This document shows, one piece after another, positions 1 through 10,531 of a stretch of 41,158 nucleotides of DNA. Under the pieces are notes generated by a model. The model was not told where the DNA came from, did no database searches, and saw nothing but the letters and a program-made list of their open reading frames with translations. The translations under genes were made by a program, and so were the position numbers. This DNA is from Mesotaenium endlicherianum (Eukaryota > Streptophyta > Zygnematophyceae > Zygnematales > Mesotaeniaceae). The DNA lies in the NCBI GenBank assembly GCA_009602735.1, contig WELA01011287.1, positions 166,159 to 207,316 of the forward strand, given 5' to 3'. The stretch's first letter is position 1, and each line of letters begins with the position of its first letter.

Positions 1-58
1 CTCCCCCTCTCCCCCTCTCCCTTCCCCTCCCTCTCCCTCCCCCCCTCTCTCCTTCCCT
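1..58. repeat. C/T-rich low-complexity tract
   Basis: Nearly pure pyrimidine run of CCCTCT-like units at the window edge. No coding signal was seen. It resembles the other homopyrimidine tracts scattered through the first 14 kb. Confidence 0.8.
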
Positions 59-1444
59 CAGCGTATCCATGGTCACGAGCCATGCAGGCACCCAACGGGG
101 GTTGGAAGGGACGCTTTCTGGCATTATGGCTCAGGTTGGACGAGACAGGAAGGGGGAAGAGAGTTAGAGAGAGGCTCTTTGCATTCAAAAAACTCGTCGC
201 ATGATGTTTTCAACCTTACTGCTAAGAATCCCTTGATGTTGGAACAAGATGTTACAGCCAGCACCACATACTTTTCGCCCTCCCCTACGTCTGTTTCTCA
301 TCTTTCCGTGTTGAATCACGAAGTGCGACAAAAGTAAGCTTGAATTAAAATTGGTTCTAGCCTACCTTTAAACAGGAATTTGTCCCAGGGTTCACCAAGT
401 ATTCGAGTGAGTGCGGATTAGAACTGCCGCGATGAGTCCACAAAGAGCAAGAAGCCAGTACAACGTTTTTAGTAGGTGGGAAAAGGATTTTCATGCTTCT
501 CGCGTGCGTGTTGACCCAATCAGACCTCACTTACATAGACCTCTAGTAATTCTAGTGCGAAGTATGCGTATTCTGTGGTGCCTTAGTATGCTTTCCTGCA
601 CTAGCTCTGGCCTCCTGATGTAATCTGTTACGACATACGGATACTTATTTGTAACGACGAGCTGGCATTTCATACATGTGCATGAGTTTTGCAAAAGGAA
701 CAAGTTAAGCATCAATTTTTCGAGAGACAATCAGCTAGAGGAATTTGAGAACAGCCACAGCTACCTTCAGGCGAGAAAGACACTTAGGAAGCACGCACAA
801 GTAAGAAAATGCTTGGCTGCACAATGGCAATCCAAGAGGTGGCCTTGCGGTCCTAGTGGCGCATGAGATCTTTTGGCTCATTGCAAGGACTCCTCTATGG
901 AGAATCAAAGTGCTATAGTCAGTGCCAGGACTTTATTTTCCTCATGACCTAACTTACCCCAAGAACACTGGTGTCCTAAGCTTCTCTCGTCTTCCATACT
1001 TGCTGCAACGGGGTGCTCAAAATAAGCTCCTTCGTACCCATTGCTAGAAGCTACCGCGAGGCATTGGGCTCTCTCTGTGACCACACACGATACTACAAAG
1101 TTCAAATGCCAGTGAGGATGCCGAGTCCGCCATGTGGCGGGAGCACGGACGCTCACTCCATGCTGCCCACTCTCAAAAAACCACTCTTGAGAACCCCTGG
1201 AGGCTCCACAAATGCGGCAGCCCCAGAGAGCTTGAAGCCCACGGGGCTTGAGGCCTAGCAAGCTCAAGGCCCTTAAGCACATGACCCATACAATTCAGAT
1301 GCTTCACATAATTCTACTCCGCTGGTTAATCGTGAACAGTAGGCGCCACTTGCCGCACATTGGGGATAGCAAAGTTGGCATTGCTACTGATAAAACTGGA
1401 CACAGCCTATGTCGTCACCATGTGCACAATCGTAGGCAGAACCT
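59..1444. other. No recognisable gene
   Basis: Mixed-composition sequence. The open frames are short, overlap on both strands and match no family I know. No RNA gene, LTR or clear repeat was seen. Confidence 0.5.
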
Positions 1445-1457
1445 ATGCTAGAAAGGG

Positions 1458-2994
1458 TCACATTGCAGAGGGGGGGGGGAGAGGGAGGGAAAGGGGGGGA
1501 GGAGATAAGATGGGGTTTGGAGAGATTGGTGGGGGAGAAGAGGGAGGGGGAGGTAATCGGGAGGGCGGAGGAGATCGGAAGGGGGGTACAGGGGACGGAG
1601 GGGCATTGTGTGGGACAGGCGGCGGAGATGCCGGAGGAGGACTGGGGGGAGAGGACCCTGCAGGTGAGCGAAATACACGCAAACGAGCCAAATGAAATGC
1701 AGAGTCAGAGAGATAGTCCAATTTGTGTGCCTTGACACGAGCACACATGACAGGTGCAAACGCTTTAGGCGAGAGCGGGTTGCAGAGGGAAAGTGTACAA
1801 AAGGGGGCGGTTGCTGCTGGCTCCACGGGCGGCGGTGCTGAAGGAGGAGGGCTGGCAGGGGGGTGGGCTGTCGCTTGTCCCACTGGTGGCAGACTCGTAG
1901 GGGAGGCAGGATAACTCGTGGGCGAAGGGAACGCTGCTGGCTTCATCTGCGGAAGCATGGGAGGAGGGGGACTCCCAAAGAGGGTGGGCGCTGCAACCGG
2001 AACCGGAGGAGGGAAACCACTGGCGGGGGAAATGGGTCCTGCCAGCTCCCCTGCTGATGGTGGTGGCCCCGCAGTGAGGGGGTATGGACCAGGGGAAGGG
2101 TGTGCTGCTGGCGCGACTGGTGGCGGGGCTGAAGGAGGAGGATGCGCTGCTGCTGGCTCCGCAGCTGGTGGCTCCACAGGAGGAGGGTAGCTACCAAGGG
2201 GGTGGCCGCTGCTGTCTCCCCAAGTGGTGGCCCCGTGGGAGGAGGATAATTTCTAGGGGGTGTTGGCACTACTAGCATCACTGGGTGCAGCCCTGGAGGA
2301 GAGGGAATGACGAGGGGAGTGGGCGAGGCTAGCTCCCCTGGGGGAGCAGCTAAGGGTGGCGTCGCAGGAGGAGGGCGACTGAAGGGAGGGAGGGACGCTG
2401 CTGGCTCCACTGGGGGCAGCGCTGGAGGAGGATAGCTCTCGAGGGGAGCGGGTGTCGCTAGCGCCGGCAGGGGCAGCACTGGAGGAGGAGGATAACCAGT
2501 AGGGGGTGCGGATGCTGCCAGCTTCGCTGGCGGGGGCGCGGAAGGGGCGGGGCTAGCTGGAGGTTTTGGTGCTACTGGTGGCGGCGCTGAAGGGGGGGTG
2601 CTACCGGGAGGAAGAGATGCTACTAGCTCGCCTGGTGGCGGGCTTCAGGAGAAAGACTGGCTGGAGGGATGAGCACAACTAGCTTCTCTGGTGGCAATGC
2701 TGCAGGGAGGGTGCTACCGGGAGGGAGAGGTGCTACTAGCTCCCCTGGTGGCGGCGCTGAAGGGGCAGCAGGGGGAGGGGGAGTGGCAGAGGTGCCGGGC
2801 TCTGCTTGCTGCGGCGGCGACCGCCACGGCGACGGCGGCAGCGGCGTTGGAGGAGGTGGAAGGGGACCAGCAGAGGAGCTGGGGTCACCCACAGGGGGGT
2901 GGGCTGCTGCTAGCTCTGGCGCAGGTGGCCCCATAGAGGGAGGGTAGCAACCACGGGTTGTGGGCTTGATTTTTGAGAAGATGTGTCTGTACAT
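1458..2994 (-). pseudogene. Proline-rich repeat protein (cell-wall HRGP-like), frame-broken or multi-exon
   Basis: Read on the minus strand, this stretch encodes an almost continuous Pro/Ala/Ser-rich polypeptide built from variants of PPPSAPPPVEPAA and YPPP-LPPGEL units. It opens at ATG 2994. The Pro-rich frame changes near 2635 and again near 2195, which suggests small indels (or introns) in what was one repeat-coding stretch. A possible intron lies at about 1780-1660: a GTACAC donor after the repeat region and a CTGCAG acceptor near 1660, followed by a purely Pro-rich end that stops at 1458. Repeats of this kind occur in extensins, arabinogalactan proteins and pherophorin linkers of the green lineage, but I see no signal peptide and no globular domain, so a function is not assigned. 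It could also be a non-coding GC-rich minisatellite. The Gly-rich frames on the plus strand are its antisense. Confidence 0.35.
1471..1640. repeat. G/A-rich low-complexity tract
   Basis: The plus strand is almost all G and A (GGGGGA/GGAGG units); the minus strand would encode the Pro-rich end of the neighbouring reading frame. It contains many G-runs with quadruplex potential. Confidence 0.6.
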
Positions 2995-3884
2995 ACTTTA
3001 ATGAAGTGTACGCCTATAAGCCACCAAATTGACATGCCAACTGTGCATGATGAGGAATTGCTAACCAAGGGAAGTCGTATAACATTCCTTCATGTAAATT
3101 TGAATGTAACTGCATGCAGATTGCGCACTTTGATGACTTCTCTTCTAGATTATGCACATGTAAGCTGGCCTCCGACCTTTTTGTAGAATCTTTGTGATGG
3201 TTGCTGCATGCCACATACTACAAAACTGACTTAGAACAGAAGGATACGCATAATCGGGGCAATGTAAACAGCTTATTCCTAAGCATGAAAGAGGGTACAC
3301 ACATATCCAATCTTGGGAAGCGTATTGACTCTCCACATTTCTTTCTTAAAATAACCAAAATGGTGGTCCTTTTGTACAATTGCTCAGGTTACTCCACGCC
3401 ATAGCAGCCCATATGCTTCACCTGCAGAAGCTAATACTAAAAAAAGTACCCGTGTCCGTCCATTTCCTAAGTATAGCACAGTTCCTAACTACGTTGCAGC
3501 ACATAGAGCGCATGCATGTGCACACAATCACCTCACCAAGTCATACACTGTGTCTGAAGACTAGCACCGCTGGGGGGTTGGTATGCGGAATCGGAACGTG
3601 GCGTATCCTTAACATGCAACCACGTTATCCTTATCCTTTGCATCATCTTGACAGCGACATCGGAGCACAACGCAGCCCAAAGAGGAGGGGGGAGGGGGAG
3701 AAGGGGGAAAGTGGGGGGGTTTGTTTGTCTTGAGGCCTCTTGTCAGTGTCCTCACCAGAACCTCGGAGGCAGAGGCAAACTCAACAACACCAAAAGGTCC
3801 GCCTCAGGCTATGTGTATTCTCTCTCCACAGCGACGGAGGCAGTTCCTACACGGGAACAACGCGGCTCACAGAGACCTCGGCCC
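2995..3884. other. Intergenic / 3' flank of the DNAJC14-like gene
   Basis: More AT-rich than its neighbours, with only short unrecognised frames. The part nearest 3884 must hold the 3' UTR of the minus-strand chaperone gene. I found no convincing polyadenylation signal. A G/A-rich run lies at about 3680-3720. Confidence 0.5.
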
Positions 3885-4280
3885 TCAGAACTCGGTCCGT
3901 CGCGACTTCCGACGCTTCTTCGCCGAATCCTTCCTGGGGGTCCTGCCGCCGCCGCCGCCGCCCTCCGCCCGCTCGTACTTCTCGCGCATGCTCGCCAGAA
4001 ACTCGGCGTCGAAGGCCCCAGAGGCCATAAGGTCGGCCACGAGGTCTACCAGCTCCTCTTCGGTCATACCGTCCAGCTCGGCCTCTGACGGCATGCCAGG
4101 TGGCGCCTTTGAGGGGCCCGGCTTCGGCTTCGAGCTGCGCCCCTTGGCGCCGGCGCCGCCGCCCTTGCCCTTCTTGCCGCCCGTGCCGCCGGCGGCGCCG
4201 GAGCTGCCAGGTGGCTGCCCCATGGAGCTCCGTGTCATGAAGGTCGGCTTGTGGGAATTGGGCTCGCAGTCGTCCATCCC
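3885..4280 (-). CDS. Exon 9 of DNAJC14-like gene (terminal)
   Basis: Opens [16 protein letters not shown], the end of Jiv90, then a Gly/Lys/Pro-rich linker, a helical acidic stretch ([16 protein letters not shown]) and a basic end (KKRRKSRR) before TGA at 3887-3885. Antisense frames on the plus strand are shadows. Confidence 0.88.
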   Translation of the reverse strand, partial: GMDDCEPNSHKPTFMTRSSMGQPPGSSGAAGGTGGKKGKGGGAGAKGRSSKPKPGPSKAPPGMPSEAELDGMTEEELVDLVADLMASGAFDAEFLASMREKYERAEGGGGGGRTPRKDSAKKRRKSRRTEF

Positions 4281-7200
4281 CTGCGTTGCATCCAATCCAA
4301 TGGCCAGGAGGACGCGTGGAAGCACAAAAAGTAACACTTGTTGTCAGGAGAGGCCCTTTGCTCTCCCCCCCCTCTCCCCCTTTTCACTCCCCGACTACGC
4401 GACTGCATGCTCAAGTAAGCAGGGTACCACTAGCTCTGCCAAAAAAGCGAGAATTTCGCAGCCATGCACATCAGTTGCCAAGACTGCTGAGCTCGGAATG
4501 TCAGAAAATTAAAAGAGGGCCTCTGGGGATTTGTAAGAAAGAGGACCCGGGGTGGCCAATGGTCCGAAGAAAAGAGCGGCAGCTGCCGGAAGAGCTGAAG
4601 GAGCTGGAAGAGCCGGAGGAGCCGGACAGGTGTCGAGAGGTCGCAGAGCATGCACAGGCAGGCGCCTCCAGAAAATCCAAGCACAGACGAGAAGGACCAG
4701 AAGGGAGAGGAAGACGCCGCCCAAATGATCAAGCTGGCATCGCTGCCCGCTCTTCCCCTCCTTCCACCTCCCTCCAGGTTGGCAGCGAGGTCGGGAGCCT
4801 GACGCCGTGCTATGGCACGGCCGCTGCACCCCTGTCTGCACCCCCTGTCCGGGACCCCTGTCGTGCGCCCCCACCCTGGGGAGCAGCAATCATCGTCGGG
4901 GGCTCCTGGAGGGGGTTACGCCAGTAGACTGCTGTGCTGCTGCTGATCAATGCAAGGCTAAGGAGCTCAGAGATGCAGTCGGCCAGCACGGGACCCACGC
5001 GCGCACACACACGCACGCACACACAGGCACAGATACACACACACACACACACGCGCGCGCACGCACGCACTCACGCGCAAGCATGCTGCAAAGCACGTAC
5101 GCACGCGCGCAGGGCTGCAACGGGCCTTCTCTCTCGTTGCGCTTCTCGCAGCATCGCCCCGTCGGCTTCGACCCATTCCCACGACCACAAGCAAGCAGCG
5201 CGACACCTGGCGCTGTCAGGCTGACTGCGGCGGCGCACTGGTGTGCTGTGGTGCAGAGAGGAGGGGGTGAGAGGGAGGAGGGGAGGACGCCGCGCCGACG
5301 CGCGCGCGTTGCGCTTACCTGGCACTTGAACCAGTCGGTGATGTCCCAGATCTGGCCGTCGGAGCACGCGAAGCCCTTCTTCTTCCCATACTGGGGCCCG
5401 GCACCGCCACAAGCAGCCAGACGCGACAAGAAAGAAGGAGAAGGAAAAGACGAACAGTAAGAGCCACACGCGCAGGGAAAAGCATCAGGATATCGGCAGC
5501 CCGTCGGCGCGGGCAGGCGAGAGGAGGAGGAGGAGGAGGAGGAGGGGAAGGAAAGGAAGACCCACACTCCCATCCTCTCGTCTCAACACGATCCAGAGAG
5601 CCTCAAACTTCGGGAAAGGCAAAAGCCCGTCCTCCCCAGCCTTCAGAACTTACACAAAGATCAGGCTGTGGGCACAAGAACCAGAGGGGAGAAATGACGC
5701 CTTGCTGCAAAAAGCAGCAGCAGCAGCAGATGGTGCCATTAAAAAGAAGGTCCTGAGAGCCTTGTTGTGTCTGGCGTGGCGCCAGGTTTCTGCTTCTTGT
5801 GGACCAAACTCATGAGCCCGTTCCTGAGGACTGAGTACTCTCAAAAATCATACCAGCAGAAATTGCCAACCCCCGTCGGCCCCCCGCCCCGCCCCCCAGT
5901 CCCTGAAGTTGATTGAAGTGTGTTCTCACGCCCAAAAAAAGGGGCGAGGGGTGGGCTAATGAGCCTGACTTTCAGACTGGTGAGACAACAGCTGTCCTTC
6001 CCACCAGGCTGGAGGCTTGGAAAGACGGTCTGGTTAGGGCAGGAGCACACCTTTTGCAGCAGCAGCAGCACAGAATGACTCAGCGCCCCTTGAACCTGCC
6101 TGCGGTGGTGGTGGCGTATTCACAGATGTCTATATGTCTGTGTGTGTGTGTGCGTGTGCGTGCGTGAGTAGTGTGCGTTTGTGTATACGACTGCGTGCAT
6201 GTCTTTGCCCAAGAGGCGCTAGTGTCACAAATGGCTTTTTGCGCGGGGGGGGNTAAGGGGAGACGCAAAGGGAAGAGGACAGGGATAGAGATAGGGACAG
6301 GGGCAGGCATGGGGATAGGGACGGGAGGAAAGCAAGCGATAGCCTGAGAAGGGGAGGGTGAGAGGCACAGGGACAGGGACAGAAAAGCTGGAAAAGAGGG
6401 GGAGGCGAGGAAAAGACAGGGACAGCAGGGCAGATGGGAGAATAGAGGGGTGGCAAGCGTGGGAGGGCAGCAGTGGCAGTGGGCAGTGGCAGTGGGCTGG
6501 GTCTCCGTCTCACAGTGGTGAAGAGCCCGAAGAGCGACGCCTCGGAGGTCTGCTCCACCCACCCGTCGCCCTCCTTGGCACCGTGATACTCCTTGCACCT
6601 CTGCTCGCTCCCACTCCCCCCCCCCCCAAAAGAAAAAAGACACAGAGAAGAAAAAGCACACTCCGCTTGAGTGGCACGTCAGCAGAGGGCTCACAAAACC
6701 AAAACTTTGTACACTGGGAGAAGCCCGAAAAGTTGGGATTGGGGGGTGGCCTTAACGCGCCAGGTGGGCAAAACCCTGCCCACGGAGAAACCACAGGCCC
6801 CGGTGAAACCCCAGCTCTGGGTGAGAACCCTAAGTGTCCGAGAGAAGAACCCCATGCCGGAGTGAAACCCTAATCTCTGGGTGAAAACCTACAGTCCTTA
6901 GAGCCCCAAGTTTGTTCTGGAGGAAACCCCTTATCTGCCACCAGCAAAACCCTGACCTTCACAAGTCATCCTGCTGCACCAAGTCTGCCAGTCCAGCACC
7001 CACCACGCGCACGCGCTCCCCACAAACCTCCGGGGTAGGAACCATTCCATCCCTAGTCCGCGGCCGTCCACCGCACGCACCCGCTCCCCTCCTTCTTCCG
7101 CAGAGAAAGCGAGGTATGCCACGCAGCTAGCACCACATAAGGTTTGATTGCCTACCCCCGCCAGGTCGTCGGTTCCGGCAAAATTGGGCCAGCATGAGCC

Positions 7201-8500
7201 GAGCCCTGTCAAACCGAGAGTCAGCGTGTCTGGTGGCAAGAGAAGCAGCAAATCAGAAACTGCCAGGCCGCAGCAGCCCCCGGTGATCCTCACAAAAGAT
7301 AGATGCTTTGCAGGACCCTAGACCCTGGAAATTCCTTGCAAAATCCTAAACCCTGGACACAAACCCAAACCGAAAGCCTCCAAGTCATCTCCCGCAGCCC
7401 GTGCTTGCTGCTACATCCGCATTGCTCGCCATAAGAGGTGATTGCCAGAGCCTGGCAGCTGTCTAAATAGGTGACACGTGCAATGCGTGCATGCAGAGGA
7501 GGGGGCGGAAACACACGCAAACAAGCCTGTGTCAGGCACAGCCCCCCCCCCTTGCACCAGAAGGCGTACCCTCTAGCCCCCTCCCCTCCACTCCCCTCCC
7601 CTCCCCTCCCCTCGCCTTGCATCGCCTCCCTTGCCTCCCCCATACTCACTCCTCCAGTCTCCCTTTCCACCTTCTTCCTTTGCAATTTTTAGCGCACTCC
7701 CAGTCGCACTCAAGGGAGGGCGCCCCCAGGGTGACGAGCAGTCCCTTATCGTCAGCCTAAGAACCTACCTTGAAATCTCAACCCCAAACCCAGAACCCTT
7801 ATAATTCCCTCCAGTCCAAACAGGGTGCCCTCCAGTGCAAGGAGGGCACTCCCTCATCACAACTTTTGAGCTCAGACCTTGAAACTAAAAAGCATCAGGG
7901 TACGTGCGAAGCGCGTTCCCTGCCAAACAGACAGAAAATGCATTTGGCTCCGCAGCACGCCACCTGTCGCAGCCGTGGCTAGGGACCACAGGAGAGCAAT
8001 CACACGCCCCATTCCTCTTGCCTCTGGGAAGCACTGGGAGACTTCGATCTCCTTCGACCCCCCAGTTTTACCCTCAACGCCCCCCTCCACCCCCTCTCTC
8101 CCCCCCCCTTGAGCCCTAGCCTTAGCCTAAACCCCAAGCCCGATCCTCAATATTCTGACTCCCCCGCTCGTGCCCCCTAGGCGTGCTACTGTCTTCGCAC
8201 GCTTTGCAACTACTGCACGGGCTCCAGCCCCCGGAAAACCTGGCCTCTTGCAGCCAGCGCCAGGTGGCAGAAGCACCGGCAGCGTTTGCAGCAGCAGCAG
8301 CGGCAGCAGCACAGGCCAGGCCAGGGCGGGCAGCTTGCGCAAGCCAAGGGACGGCCAAGCTCGGGGCACGGGCATGCGCGTGTGCGTGCGCGCGTGCAAG
8401 TAGGTCAGAGCCGAAAGGCGTACAAGACACACGCGTGCACGCGTGCATGCCAGCGTGCGTTTCAATATCTGCGTGCGTGTGTGCGTGCACATGCGCATGT

Positions 8501-8551
<51 letters not shown>

Positions 8552-10484
8552 CGTGTGCGTGCGTGTGCGCGCGCGTCTGGAGGGATGTGTACGAGTATAT
8601 CTGGATGTACAAAGCGTGCATGTGTGTGTATGAGTGTGTGCGTGCGTGTGTGCGTGCAGAGGCGTGTGCCTGCGTGCGCGTGCATTCAAGCATACGTGTG
8701 CGCGTGTGCTCGTGGGAACGCACCCCGCACCAGCGCGAGCTGGACTTCTTGCGGTGGGTAGGGATCCAGAAGTGGAAGCGGCCGCAGCGCATACAGTGCA
8801 CTCCCCGCGCGTCATCCGGCATGTCCGCCGCGTCCGGCTCCCCCTCTTCCTCCTGCACCACACCCCTCCACTCATGCACCCATCCACTGAATCCATCCAT
8901 CCATCCGTCCATCCATCTATCCATACGTCCATCTGTATGGGCTGGCAGTGGCCAAATAGCCCCAGCACCAACGGTGCCGGGACAGGTGTCCAGTGTCAGG
9001 CTAAAGCTCAGAGGCTCCAGCTAGGCGGGTGTATCGTGTCATGCAAGAGAGGGGGACTGCAGGAGAGCGCCGCCGGAGGAGCGCACCCTAGGCCTCAGCC
9101 TGCTGCTTTGATATGCCCCCCCGTTACCCCCCCGCCCAGCTGCAAAGTCGCTAATGCGAGAGGGGGAGGGAGGGAGGCAGGCAGTGAGGCAGGCACTAAA
9201 GCCTTCATGCCCCTCAGAGGGCCGTACTAGCGGCAGCGCCGGCAGCGACTGCCGCAGCAATGGATGCAAATTCAGTCCCATCGTTTGCTGGTGTTGGCGC
9301 GTGCCGGTGCGCGTGCGCCTGCTGCATGTGCGTGTGCGCGCTGGCCGTCTGGGGTCTGGAGACGGCACAGTCCGTCTTCAGTCGTTTCAGACAAACCACG
9401 ACCTCAAACGGGCGAGCTTGGGGGGCAACGTCTTATGCAGTTAGGGGCAGTGAGGACGAGTGACTCAGCGGGCACGCGGGCGAGCGAGCAAGTCAGCGAG
9501 TGAGAGAAAGAGAGAGAGTAGAAGGGAGAGGGAGAGGAGGTGGGAAGAAGAGAGGGCCCACGCACGAACGCACCCCCCCGTACGCGTCGCCGGCAGCTCG
9601 CGAGTGGCCGCTCCGCCGGAACTGGCGAAGCAGGTCCTGACGCGCCAGCTCGTCGTCATATTCCTTCTTCTGCGCAGCATCTGTCAGCACCTGCACACCT
9701 CCCCCCCTCAATCACCACCACCACCACGCTCGTACTCGTACCCGTCAGCACCTTTGCCACCGCAAGCCGCTCACACATGTTGCACCTGCGCGCCTGTCGG
9801 GCTTCGACCCTGCTGTTTGACGGGAGGTGCACCATAGCCTCTACGTGCATTCATATGTACGCTAGTAGGCAAGTGTCCACCGTTTCCCAGTGGGTCACCA
9901 GCGTAAGGGCTGTCAAGACAATCCGAGCTTCGCCATGGCTGAGCCTCATAGCAAGCTGGAGGACACGAGGCCGCGGCAGCGGGCAACAAGGTGGCCCACG
10001 AGAAGCGCGGACACGCAAACACCCCCCCACCCGCCTCTTGCCGCCCCGTCCACCCCGACGCCAGGCACGCAGTCTGGGGTACACACCTCGTAAGCGTTCT
10101 GCAGCCGCTTGAAAGCCTCGCCCGCCTGCTCGTTGCCCCTGTTCTTGTCTGGGTGGACCAGCATGGCCTGCGCACACCCTCATACATACACACACGGATA
10201 GACAGAGGGAGGGGAAGGGGAGCAACCCGGGGGGGCTTCTCTGAGCTACCGCGCACAGCAGGTGTACATGTGTGTCCGTGTGAGTGTCTGAGTGCGTATG
10301 CGTGTGTGTTGGCGTGGACGTGCATGTGCGTGGGCATGCGGGAGTTTGTGGCTGTGCGTGCATGTGCGTGTGTGTCCACGTGTGCACGCGTGCATGCGCG
10401 CGTGCTGTCGCAGGATCGGCACCTGGAGCAAGCTAATAGGTGCTTAGGCACAGCTGGCAGCTGCGCACAAAAGTGGTGTGTGTG

Positions 10485-10531
<47 letters not shown>

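Noticed and set aside
1360-2190. Gly-rich reading frames on the plus strand
   Set aside because: They are the antisense of the Pro-rich minus-strand repeat and have no start context or domain.
3721-4512. 263-codon plus-strand frame
   Set aside because: Lies opposite the last exon and intron of the chaperone gene; its composition mirrors that exon's GC-rich codons.
6836-8131. True interstitial telomere array
   Set aside because: CCCTAAA-like words are scattered and imperfect; no run of consecutive heptamers.
8375-8715. CRISPR-like regularity
   Set aside because: Simple dinucleotide repeat without unique spacers, in a eukaryotic intron.
8122-8924. His/Thr- and Cys/Val-rich frames over the TG/CA arrays
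   Set aside because: Produced by dinucleotide repeats; only the short Jiv90 segment at 8852-8724 is real coding sequence.
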